From the NCBI GenBank assembly GCA_002415025.1, contig DIBR01000002.1, positions 1-64,000 of the forward strand: 64,000 bases of DNA, read 5' to 3'. This document shows, one piece after another, positions 54,592 through 61,879 of this stretch. A program made the position numbers and the translations under genes. The stretch's first letter is position 1; every line of letters begins with the position of its first letter. Below the pieces are notes generated by a model. That model had not been told where the DNA came from. It searched no databases and saw only the letters and a program-made list of their open reading frames with translations. This stretch comes from Spongiibacteraceae bacterium UBA5047 (GTDB lineage Bacteria > Pseudomonadota > Gammaproteobacteria > Pseudomonadales > Spongiibacteraceae).

Positions 54592-55353
54592 CTAAACCTT
54601 CAACTGCCGCTCAAAATAGTCCAGCACCGTGCCAAGCGCCTCGCGTGTTGGGTGGCCGTCTTCATCCACAAAATCCAGAGTCAGCACCGAGTGCCCTTTG
54701 CCGGGCAGGGTATGAAGGTCAATACGCTGCCGGTCTTCGTTGAAGTGCCGGTCGATACTGGCGAATTTTTTGGCAGTACACATTGGGTCGCCGCCAAAAC
54801 GAAAGGCGAGCATGGGCGCAGTCTCGTCAATCCGTTGTCGTGTAGAGGCAATTTCATCCGCGCTCATATGCAGTGCGTCCTGGCTGTGAAAGGGCATGGA
54901 GGGCTGCGAGGCAACGGCGGCCAATACGCTCTCGTCACCCATCAGCGAGATGGCAAAGTTGCCGGTCAGGCACATGCCGATAACACCGACGCCGGGCATT
55001 CCGGTGTCTGAGCAAACCTTGCGACACAGGGCGCGAAGCCAATCTACGATGGGGCTGCTTTTGCCGGAGCTGAAAACGGAAAACTCCCGGCGCAAACAGA
55101 ACACGCGCGCCATATTCCCGACCATCGAGGTTTTACCAATGGGGCCGAACAGGTGGGGCAGGTAAATAGAAAAGCCCGCCTCAATAAACTTGTCTGCCAG
55201 GCGCAGTGTCTCTTGCCCTATGCCCGGTAGCTCCTGAATCAGAACGATGGGCGGGCCGTCGCCGCGATGATAAACGTTGTGCTGTATCGGCTGGCTGTCA
55301 ACAGAGGCACTGAAGTTGTACTGCTGGTACGCGTCTATCTGTGTCGCGGGCAT
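54592..55353 (-). CDS. Dienelactone hydrolase-family enzyme
   Basis: A 253-aa alpha/beta hydrolase of the dienelactone hydrolase type. The nucleophile is Cys in VIGMCLTGNFAIS, and the catalytic His is in LPGKGHSVLTLDF. VLIQELPGIGQETLRLADKF gives the oxyanion region at the N-terminus. Members open lactones formed in ring degradation, or hydrolyse small esters. It lies next to the aldehyde dehydrogenase on the same strand and to the cassette patch on the other side. Start ATG at 55353; a non-coding 228 bases separates it from the ALDH end. Confidence 0.87.
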   Translation of the reverse strand: MPATQIDAYQQYNFSASVDSQPIQHNVYHRGDGPPIVLIQELPGIGQETLRLADKFIEAGFSIYLPHLFGPIGKTSMVGNMARVFCLRREFSVFSSGKSSPIVDWLRALCRKVCSDTGMPGVGVIGMCLTGNFAISLMGDESVLAAVASQPSMPFHSQDALHMSADEIASTRQRIDETAPMLAFRFGGDPMCTAKKFASIDRHFNEDRQRIDLHTLPGKGHSVLTLDFVDEDGHPTREALGTVLDYFERQLKV

Positions 55354-55581
55354 ATTATTGTTGTCCTGTGGGGTACGGGGCCATGTTGCGCCTTAATCAC
55401 GGTAATGAAATCACAGCCCGCGAATCATTTATACCCTTGCCTGCCGGTATTGCCGGAAGCCATTTCTCCAAAGGGGATGCACGGGTCTCGCTGCGCTTTG
55501 CGTCGGGAAAGGCAGAATATGCGCACGACGCCGGCCTGCCCGTAGAGAGCTTCCGGTTTTGCGGGGTGGGGCGGCTACTTG

Positions 55582-57048
55582 CTAGCCCGGAATGGCGACG
55601 GTTTTTGTTTCGAGGTATTCGTCGATACCTTCCGGCCCCATCTCGCGGCCTACGCCGCTTTGTTTGTAGCCGCCAAAGGGGGCATCGGGGCCGAGAAAGA
55701 TACCGCCATTGATATTGACGGTGCCGGTGCGCAGGCGCCGCGCTACGTTTAACGCGCGCTCGGTGCTCGCTGAGGCAATGGAGCCCGACAGGCCATAGTC
55801 GCTGTCGTTGGCAATGCGTATGGCGTCGGCTTCGTCTTCATAGGGGATAACGACAAGAACCGGCCCGAAAATTTCTTCCTGCGCGATGCTCATGTCGTTA
55901 GTGACATCCACAAACACGGTCGGCTCAACATAGTAGCCGGGCAGGTCGGGTTTGCCGCCGCCGAGCAACAGGCGCGCGCCTTCCTGTTTGCCCTTTTCAA
56001 TATAGGCGAGCACGCGCTGTTGTTGCTTGGCGTTGATCAGCGGGCCCATGATCTGGTCTTTGCTGTCGGGGTCGCCGTATTGAATCATGGGGAAATAACT
56101 TTTGAGCAATTCTTCGGCTTCGGCCTGCCGTGCCTTGGGAATCAGCATGCGGGTGGTAATGGCGCAGCCCTGGCCGGCGTGAAAACAAACGCCGAGACCT
56201 GCAAGCAGAGACGAGCCGAGGTCGGCATCGTCCAGAATAATGTGAGCCGATTTGCCGCCGAGTTCCAGAAAGACTTTTTTCACGGTTGCGGCGGCGTTTT
56301 GCATGATGTGTTTACCTACGGCCGTTGAGCCCGTAAACGAAATGGCGTCTACGCGTTTGTCGCGGGTCAGAAACTCGCCAATCTCGGCGGGGTCAGACGC
56401 GGTAAGCACATTGAATACGCCGGGCGGCAGGTCGGTGCATTCGGCGGCGATGCGTCCCATCAGGGCTGCTGTCCAGGGGGTGTCGGGCGCGGCTTTCAGC
56501 ACGACGGTACAGCCTGCGGCGAGTGCGGGCATCACCTTGGCGAGAATAATCTGGATGGGAAAATTCCACGGCGTAATGGCGGCTACGACGCCCGCTGCTT
56601 CCTTCCATACAAGGCGGCGGCTGTTGCTGCCCATCATTTCGCGGCAACCGATATCGCGGTCCCACTCAAAGGTTTCCATATAGTCGAGCAGCCAGTCTTT
56701 CATAAAGGTTATTGGCGTGTCGCATTGAATACCTTCGGCAAGACAGCGGGTGGCTCCCACTTCTGCCTGCGCCGCCTGCCGCAGGAGTTCGAGATTGTCC
56801 ATCAGGCCCTGATGAAACTGGCGCAAACACTGATAGCGAAAAGCGTGGTTGCGTGACCATTCGGTATTGTCAAAGGCGTTGCGCGCGGCGGCGAGTGCCA
56901 GTTCGGCATCGTCCAGGCTGGCATCTGCCGCCTGCCCGGCGACGGCGGCCGTTGCGGGGTTGATATTGTCGTACACGCGCTGTTGGGTAGCGGGGCGAAG
57001 TATGCCGTCTATGTACAAACGATCTTCACCAAATGCGGGTTGGCTCAT
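55582..57048 (-). CDS. Aldehyde dehydrogenase (NAD(P)+)
   Basis: A 488-aa ALDH-superfamily enzyme. The general base Glu lies in FLELGGKSAHIILDDAD, and the nucleophile Cys in CFHAGQGCAITTRMLIP. The cofactor region ITPWNFPIQIILAKVMPALA and FTGSTAVGKHI are present, and the C-terminus PFGGYKQSGVGREMG is normal. Oxidises an aldehyde to an acid ready for CoA activation. GAGGA lies seven bases ahead of the ATG. It is divergent from an enoyl-CoA hydratase gene, and a palindrome of the site family (57094) sits 46 bases upstream. Confidence 0.93.
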   Translation of the reverse strand: MSQPAFGEDRLYIDGILRPATQQRVYDNINPATAAVAGQAADASLDDAELALAAARNAFDNTEWSRNHAFRYQCLRQFHQGLMDNLELLRQAAQAEVGATRCLAEGIQCDTPITFMKDWLLDYMETFEWDRDIGCREMMGSNSRRLVWKEAAGVVAAITPWNFPIQIILAKVMPALAAGCTVVLKAAPDTPWTAALMGRIAAECTDLPPGVFNVLTASDPAEIGEFLTRDKRVDAISFTGSTAVGKHIMQNAAATVKKVFLELGGKSAHIILDDADLGSSLLAGLGVCFHAGQGCAITTRMLIPKARQAEAEELLKSYFPMIQYGDPDSKDQIMGPLINAKQQQRVLAYIEKGKQEGARLLLGGGKPDLPGYYVEPTVFVDVTNDMSIAQEEIFGPVLVVIPYEDEADAIRIANDSDYGLSGSIASASTERALNVARRLRTGTVNINGGIFLGPDAPFGGYKQSGVGREMGPEGIDEYLETKTVAIPG

Positions 57049-57093
57049 TGTTATTCCTCGCGTGAATGGGCGCTGCTTGCCTGCGAATCTCTA

Positions 57094-57107
57094 AATAGTG
57101 TACTGTT
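57094..57107. promoter_or_regulatory. Palindromic operator candidate, site 3
   Basis: AATAGTGTACTGTT, one mismatch from the best site at 41560. It lies between the divergent ALDH and enoyl-CoA hydratase genes, 46 bases from the ALDH start and 114 from the hydratase start. It would suit control of both directions by one repressor. Confidence 0.6.
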
Positions 57108-57220
57108 AGTTTTGGCTGCGAGTCAAAGCCGAAAAGGATGTTTTACCGCACGAAATTAATAGTGAGCTGCTACGACGGCTTACGCGCTTCTATTAACTGT
57201 TTTGGGGATGAGATCGCGCT

Positions 57221-57991
57221 ATGAGTGACACACAAGAAGTTTTGGTGAGCGTTGAAGATGGAGTTATGACTGTCATCATCAATCGCCCCGAGGCCAGAAA
57301 TGCTGCCACCAAGGCTGTGGCCGAAGGCATTGCTGCGGCGATGGATGAGCTGGATAGCAATAACGACATTCGCGTTGCGATTATTTCCGGCGCTGGTGGC
57401 ACCTTTTGTGCGGGCATGGATTTGAAGGGCTTTCTGAAAGGAGAAATTCCTGTTGTCGAGGGCCGTGGTTTCGCCGGCGTAGCGGAGGCACCGCCGAAGA
57501 AGCCTCTGATTGCTGCCGTTGAGGGTTATGCATTGGCCGGGGGCTGTGAACTGGCGCTGGCCTGCGACCTGATTGTTGCCTCGGAAGAAGCAAAGTTCGG
57601 CATTTCCGAGGTTAAGCGCGGGCTGGTTGCCGCTGGTGGCGGCCTGCTGCGCCTGCCGAGGCAGATTGCGCCGCGTCTTGCACTGGAGATGGCGCTGACC
57701 GGCGAACCGATCGATGGCAAGCGGGCGGCCGAAATCGGTCTGGCAAATAGAGCAGTGCCCGCGGGTTCGGCCTTGGCAGAAGCTAAAAAACTGGCGGCAT
57801 TGATCGTTAAAAATGCACCGCTGGCGCTGATAGCCAGCAAGCGGGTGATGGTTGAGCAGCAAGACTGGTCAACCGAAGAGATGTTTGCCAGGCAGGGCGA
57901 GATTGTAAACCCGGTTTTCGGCACAGAAGATGCACAGGAAGGTGCAGTGGCCTTTGCCGAAAAACGCGCGCCGGTTTGGAAGTCAAAATAA
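57221..57991 (+). CDS. Enoyl-CoA hydratase/isomerase (crotonase family)
   Basis: A 256-aa crotonase-fold enzyme. The oxyanion-hole strand ISGAGGTFCAGMDLKGFLKG is at about residue 60, and YALAGGCELALACDLIVASE with EVKRGLVAAGGG carries the two catalytic-region acidic residues. It hydrates or isomerises a 2-enoyl-CoA in the beta-oxidation cycle. It is the first plus-strand gene of the right-hand block, 55 bases ahead of a thiolase. The gap holds a short perfect hairpin. A shared operator candidate is upstream. Confidence 0.92.
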   Translation: MSDTQEVLVSVEDGVMTVIINRPEARNAATKAVAEGIAAAMDELDSNNDIRVAIISGAGGTFCAGMDLKGFLKGEIPVVEGRGFAGVAEAPPKKPLIAAVEGYALAGGCELALACDLIVASEEAKFGISEVKRGLVAAGGGLLRLPRQIAPRLALEMALTGEPIDGKRAAEIGLANRAVPAGSALAEAKKLAALIVKNAPLALIASKRVMVEQQDWSTEEMFARQGEIVNPVFGTEDAQEGAVAFAEKRAPVWKSK

Positions 57992-57995
57992 ATAG

Positions 57996-58023
57996 TGGGG
58001 TCAGAGTAAATACCCTGACCCCA
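57996..58023. repeat. GGGGTCAG/CTGACCCC inverted repeat
   Basis: Nine-base arms (TGGGGTCAG and CTGACCCCA) around a 10-base loop, starting 4 bases after the hydratase stop. The TGGGGTCAG-AGTAAA motif is a widespread intergenic element often seen near REP-associated transposases. It may be an mRNA hairpin between hydratase and thiolase. No T-run follows, so it is not a normal terminator. Confidence 0.6.
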
Positions 58024-58046
58024 ACTTACCGATTTTGGAGAGCAGC

Positions 58047-59294
58047 ATGACAGAAGCCTGGATAATTGATACCTGCCGCACCCCGCGCGGCATTGGCAAA
58101 CCCGGCAAGGGCGCGCTGGCCGATATGCACCCCCAGCATTTGGGTGCGACGGTGCTTAAAGCCATTGCCGAGCGCAACAACCTCAATACCGCCGAGGTGG
58201 ACGATATTATCTGGGGCACCAGTAACCAGCGTGGCCAACAGGGCGGCGATCTGGGTCGCATGGCAGCACTGGATGCAGGCTACGATGTGCGTTCAAGTGC
58301 AGTAACTCTGGACCGTTTTTGTGGCGCGGGTATTACGGCCACCAATTTAGCCGCAGCGTCAATTATGTCGGGTATGGAAGATCTGGTGGTGGCCGGTGGC
58401 ACTGAAATGATGTCCACCTACGGCATGGGTGGCAGCGGTGGCGGTGAGGGTCAGTCTCCCTTTATCGACAGCGGCAACCTGCGACTGCGTGCATTGCACC
58501 CGCAGTCGAACCAGGGTGTGTGCGCGGATGCCATCGCAACCATCGAGGGCATAGACCGCAACGCAGTGGATGCGCTGGCCGCCGAAAGTCAGGCCCGCGC
58601 TGCCAATGCCATCGAGAAGGGATACTTCAAAAACAGTGTTATTCCGGTGTATCGCGCCGACGGTAGTCTGGCGCTTGATAAGGAAGAATACCCCCGGCCA
58701 GGTACTACCGCCGAGGTGCTGGCGAACCTGAAACCCTCCTTCGCGGGCATTGCCGATTACCCGCTGGATGAGGCGGGTACCACCTTTAAAGGTCTGATCC
58801 TGCAAAAGTATCCCGACCTGGATATCCAGTACATACACCATGCGGGTAACTCTTCCGGGGTGGTGGACGGTGCCGGGGCGATACTGATGGCCTCGCTTGC
58901 TTACGCAAAAAAACACGGGCTGAAACCGCGTGCGCGGGTAGTCGCCATGGCCAACGTCGGTGACTCGCCCACGCTCATGCTGAACGCGCCGGTACCCGCT
59001 GCCAGAAAGGTACTGCAAAAGGCCGGTTTGACGATTGATGATATTGACCTGTTTGAAGTGAACGAAGCCTTTGCGGTGGTGGTGGAGAAGTTTATTCGCG
59101 ACCTGAAGCTCGACCGCAACAAGGTTAATGTGAATGGCGGTGCGATTGCGCTCGGCCATCCCATTGGCGCCACCGGTGCCATTCTTATCGGCACCCTGCT
59201 CGACGAGCTGGAGCGCCGGGACCTCAAACGTGGGCTTGTGACCATGTGCGCTGCGGGCGGTATGGCGCCAGCGATTATTATTGAGCGGATCTAA
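58047..59294 (+). CDS. Acetyl-CoA C-acyltransferase (thiolase, FadA-like)
   Basis: A 415-aa thiolase. Nucleophile Cys92 in LDRFCGAGITATNLAAA; EVNEAFAVV; GGAIALGHPIGATGA with the catalytic His; TMCAAGGMAPAIIIE with the second Cys. The organisation fits degradative thiolases like FadA5/FadA6 of sterol catabolism and generic FadA. It cleaves 3-oxoacyl-CoA to acetyl-CoA and a shorter acyl-CoA. The ATG at 58047 follows GGAGAG; the ORF start at 58035 lacks one. Same strand as the hydratase. Confidence 0.93.
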   Translation: MTEAWIIDTCRTPRGIGKPGKGALADMHPQHLGATVLKAIAERNNLNTAEVDDIIWGTSNQRGQQGGDLGRMAALDAGYDVRSSAVTLDRFCGAGITATNLAAASIMSGMEDLVVAGGTEMMSTYGMGGSGGGEGQSPFIDSGNLRLRALHPQSNQGVCADAIATIEGIDRNAVDALAAESQARAANAIEKGYFKNSVIPVYRADGSLALDKEEYPRPGTTAEVLANLKPSFAGIADYPLDEAGTTFKGLILQKYPDLDIQYIHHAGNSSGVVDGAGAILMASLAYAKKHGLKPRARVVAMANVGDSPTLMLNAPVPAARKVLQKAGLTIDDIDLFEVNEAFAVVVEKFIRDLKLDRNKVNVNGGAIALGHPIGATGAILIGTLLDELERRDLKRGLVTMCAAGGMAPAIIIERI

Positions 59295-59324
59295 CAGCAG
59301 CCGGCGATTCGCTGTTTCGCACAT

Positions 59325-59356
59325 GTAGGCCCGTATAAGCCGCAGGCGTTGCGGGC
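59325..59356. repeat. Solo copy of the GTAGGCCCG repeat family
   Basis: GTAGGCCCGTATAAGC followed by GCAGGCGTTGCGGGC, matching the right arm of 31921-31983 and the elements in the 37567-38156 array. It stands in the 147-base gap between the thiolase and the antitoxin gene. Confidence 0.6.
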
Positions 59357-59396
59357 GTAGCAATACTGACCGCCTTCCTACTTGCACAATATACAG

Positions 59397-59431
59397 CACA
59401 AGTTATACTTGTGCGTCTTTCTGTACAAGTG
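59397..59431. promoter_or_regulatory. Operator of the yefM-yoeB-type operon
   Basis: A perfect palindrome CACAAGT-TAT-ACTTGTG at 59397-59413, then a second half-site CTGTACAAGTG, 11 bases before the antitoxin ATG. The TGTACA palindrome type is what YefM binds for autoregulation. It is distinct from the AATAGTGTACTATT family. Confidence 0.6.
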
Positions 59432-59441
59432 TCGGGCAGTC

Positions 59442-59696
59442 ATGCGAGTAATCAATTTTTCAGAAGCCAGAAACCGGCTCAAAAATGTTCTGGATCAGGT
59501 GGTTGATGATGCAGACTACACTATCATCTCGCGCCGTGATGCCGACGATGCGGTGGTTATGTCGCTGGACCAATTCAACAGCTTGATGGAAACGGTGCAC
59601 CTGCTTAAAAGCCCGGCTAACGCAGCTCATCTCGATAAATCGATCAAGCAGTACCAGCGTGGACAAGTTAAACAACATGAGCTGATAGATGATTGA
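59442..59696 (+). CDS. yefM: Type II antitoxin, YefM/Phd family
   Basis: An 84-aa antitoxin with the N-terminal DNA-binding segment MRVINFSEARNRLKNVLDQV and DYTIISRRDADDAVVMSLDQ of the Phd/YefM fold; the C-terminal tail binds the toxin. The ATG at 59442 was chosen because the longer ORF from 59382 would run through the operator. Its end overlaps the toxin start by 8 bases, as in yefM-yoeB. Likely represses its own promoter. Confidence 0.93.
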   Translation: MRVINFSEARNRLKNVLDQVVDDADYTIISRRDADDAVVMSLDQFNSLMETVHLLKSPANAAHLDKSIKQYQRGQVKQHELIDD

Positions 59697-59955
59697 AATT
59701 CTTTCATGGACGAAGGAAGCGTGGGCGGACTATCTTTACTGGCAAGGGCAGGATAAGAAAACCTTAAGGCGCATCAATAAACTCATCATGGATGCGCGAC
59801 GATCTCCCTATGAGGGCATTGGCAAGCCAGAGCCGCTCAGGGAAAACTTGACAGGATTCTGGTCGCGCCGCATAGACGACACGAATCGCCTGGTTTACAT
59901 CGTTGATGGTGCTCAACTGACGGTAATTTCCTGCCGGTACCACTACGAAAAATAG
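59689..59955 (+). CDS. yoeB: Type II toxin, YoeB family mRNA interferase
   Basis: An 88-aa ribosome-dependent endoribonuclease of the RelE/YoeB fold. The conserved Glu and Arg of GKPEPLRENLTGFWSRRIDD and RLVYIVDG, and the C-terminal CRYHYEK with catalytic His-Tyr, are all present, so it should be active. Translation is coupled to yefM by overlap. It may stabilise this region of the chromosome or simply be a selfish insertion beside a decayed gene. Confidence 0.94.
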   Translation: MIEILSWTKEAWADYLYWQGQDKKTLRRINKLIMDARRSPYEGIGKPEPLRENLTGFWSRRIDDTNRLVYIVDGAQLTVISCRYHYEK

Positions 59956-59991
59956 CGTCACGCTCCGGTATTTCCCGCGCAGAGCGTGCAT

Positions 59992-60358
59992 CTAAAAGTG
60001 CATAAACAACACCTTTACCGCCGCACTTTTTCCCTGATCATAGCAGGCCATAAAGCCCGGTTTGTAGTCATCCATGGCAAGGCGGTGGGTGATAGTCGGC
60101 GTGGCATCAAAGCCCTTGTTCTGAATAAATTCAAAATACCACTCCATCGCATGTTGGCGTCTGCCTTGCCATTCTTCTATGCCAAAGCCCTTGCTGCCAA
60201 TGGCCGAAATTTCCTTTTGGCCCCGCGCGAGCGGGTAAGCAGCGGGTCGGGGTTGGTATCCAGTTGCACCGGCGACTGCGGGTCAAGAAAGGCTCGCGGG
60301 CTGAGATATTGGTCAGGCCGAGCCTGGGCTTGTTGTCACGGGAAATAATGGCTTTCAT
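59992..60358 (-). pseudogene. Decayed zinc-type alcohol dehydrogenase
   Basis: The minus strand begins with an ATG at 60358 followed by MKAIISRDNKPRLGLTNI, the typical MDR alcohol dehydrogenase start. Another frame later reads the family C-terminus, EWQGRRQHAMEWYFEFIQNK to GFMACYDQGKSAAVKVLFMH, before the stop at 59992. The roughly 250 central residues, including all zinc ligands, are deleted and the frame is shifted. So it is a pseudogene left by an internal deletion. It lies between the toxin-antitoxin pair and operator site 4. Apart from site 4 the rest of 59956-60507 shows nothing else. Confidence 0.7.
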
Positions 60359-60418
60359 GCGACGGTCCTGAGCGGGTGACGGTGCCCTGCACGGGAGACC
60401 AGAGTTGGTTGACATATA

Positions 60419-60432
60419 TATAGTATACTAAT
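60419..60432. promoter_or_regulatory. Palindromic operator candidate, site 4
   Basis: TATAGTATACTAAT, with the same TAGT-N2-ACTA core as sites at 29133 and 41560. It lies 75 bases ahead of the amidohydrolase start and 61 bases ahead of the alcohol dehydrogenase remnant on the other strand. It is the most divergent of the four sites. Confidence 0.45.
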
Positions 60433-60507
60433 TAACATGAGGGCTACTCTGCAAATGCTCCAGATAATAAAAACAGCCAACCCGGTTTATTGATTGAGGT
60501 GAGTGCC

Positions 60508-61845
60508 ATGAAAGTTGAAGACCTGATTATGGTCAGTGTTGACGATCATATTGTTGAGCCCCCGGACATGTTCGAGCGGCACGCGCCCGCAGAGCTCAAG
60601 GACAAGATGCCGAAGCTGATTGAAGAGAACGGCGCGGCCTACTGGACCTACGAAGCCATCAAGGTTCCCAATATTGGTCTCAACGCCGTGGTGGGGCGCC
60701 CGCGCGAAGAGTACGGCATGGAGCCGCAGCTTTATTCCCATATGCGCAAAGGCTGCTACGACGTGGATGCCCGCATTGACGATATGAACGCCAACGGCAT
60801 TCTCGGGTCGCTGTGTTTCCCCTCCTTTGCCGGCCCCGGTGGCACCACATTCCTGAAAGCGCAGGACAAGAAAATGGCACTGCGCGTTACCCAGATTTAT
60901 AACGACTGGCATATTGATGGCTGGTGCGGCGCTCATCCCGGCCGCTTTATTCCGATGGCGATATTGCCGCTGTGGGATGTGAGCCTCATGGTGGAAGAAA
61001 TCAAGCGGGTAGAAGCCAAGGGCTGTTATTCGGTGACCTTTCCCGACAACCCCACCGCGCTGGATTTGCCCAGCCTGCACAGCGATCACTGGAAACCGTT
61101 TTGGGAAGTCTGTAACGATCTGGGCATTATGATCAACTGCCATATTGGTTCGGGTTACTTCCCGCCCAGCCCGTCGATGGAGTCACCCATGGACGCCTGG
61201 ATTACCACCATGCCCATGTCGATTGCCAACAGCACCGCCGACTGGATTTTCGGGCGCTTTATGCTGGATTACCCCAATCTCAAAGTGGCGATGTCTGAAG
61301 GCGGTATTGGCTGGGTGCCGTATTTTCTGGAGCGCGCCGACTTCACCAACGAGCACCACAAGCAGTGGACCTTTACCAAGTTTGACGGTGTGAAAAAGCC
61401 CAGCGATATCTTTCGCGAGCACATCATGACCTGTTTTATCGACGACGAGTTCGGCCTGAAGAATCGCCACGATATTGGCGTAGAGCGCATCACCTACGAG
61501 TGCGATTACCCGCACTCGGATACGGTGTGGCCACGCTCACCCGAGTACCTGTTCAAGTCCATCGAAAAACTCAAGATTCCCAAAGAGGAAGTTGACCAGA
61601 TCACTCACCTGAATGCGATGCGCGAATGGCGCTATGACCCCTTCAGCATTCACAAGCGTGAAGACTGCACGGTAGGCGCGCTGCGCAAACAGGCGGGCAA
61701 TGTTGATACTGCATCGAAGTCGATGGGTGGCAAGAGTCCGATCTTTAACGAAGGCAACCCCGTAACCTTTGCCGCAGTCATGGAAATGTTTGGCAACCGC
61801 GTAGCAAAAGCGGATGAGAAACGCGATTCAGAAAAACAAAACTGA
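60508..61845 (+). CDS. Amidohydrolase-2 family protein
   Basis: A 445-aa TIM-barrel metal-dependent hydrolase. The N-terminal metal motif VSVDDHIVEPPDMF matches the D-x-H pattern, with INCHIGSGYFPP, MSEGGIGWVPYFLER in the barrel and a terminal ECDYPHSDTVWP aspartate-histidine cluster. The C-terminus is long. It is in type like the 44068 protein and may hydrolyse or decarboxylate a ring-cleavage intermediate. The ATG at 60508 follows GAGGTGAG. It is followed by an ACAD 34 bases downstream on the same strand. Confidence 0.88.
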   Translation: MKVEDLIMVSVDDHIVEPPDMFERHAPAELKDKMPKLIEENGAAYWTYEAIKVPNIGLNAVVGRPREEYGMEPQLYSHMRKGCYDVDARIDDMNANGILGSLCFPSFAGPGGTTFLKAQDKKMALRVTQIYNDWHIDGWCGAHPGRFIPMAILPLWDVSLMVEEIKRVEAKGCYSVTFPDNPTALDLPSLHSDHWKPFWEVCNDLGIMINCHIGSGYFPPSPSMESPMDAWITTMPMSIANSTADWIFGRFMLDYPNLKVAMSEGGIGWVPYFLERADFTNEHHKQWTFTKFDGVKKPSDIFREHIMTCFIDDEFGLKNRHDIGVERITYECDYPHSDTVWPRSPEYLFKSIEKLKIPKEEVDQITHLNAMREWRYDPFSIHKREDCTVGALRKQAGNVDTASKSMGGKSPIFNEGNPVTFAAVMEMFGNRVAKADEKRDSEKQN

Positions 61846-61879
61846 TCGGCCAGCCATAACGATAAAACGGGATAATTGC

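Noticed and set aside
55341..55712. 123-aa plus-strand frame between the dienelactone hydrolase and the aldehyde dehydrogenase
   Set aside because: Its last third is antisense to the ALDH 3' end, no family is recognised and there is no ribosome site. The 228-base gap otherwise holds nothing clear.
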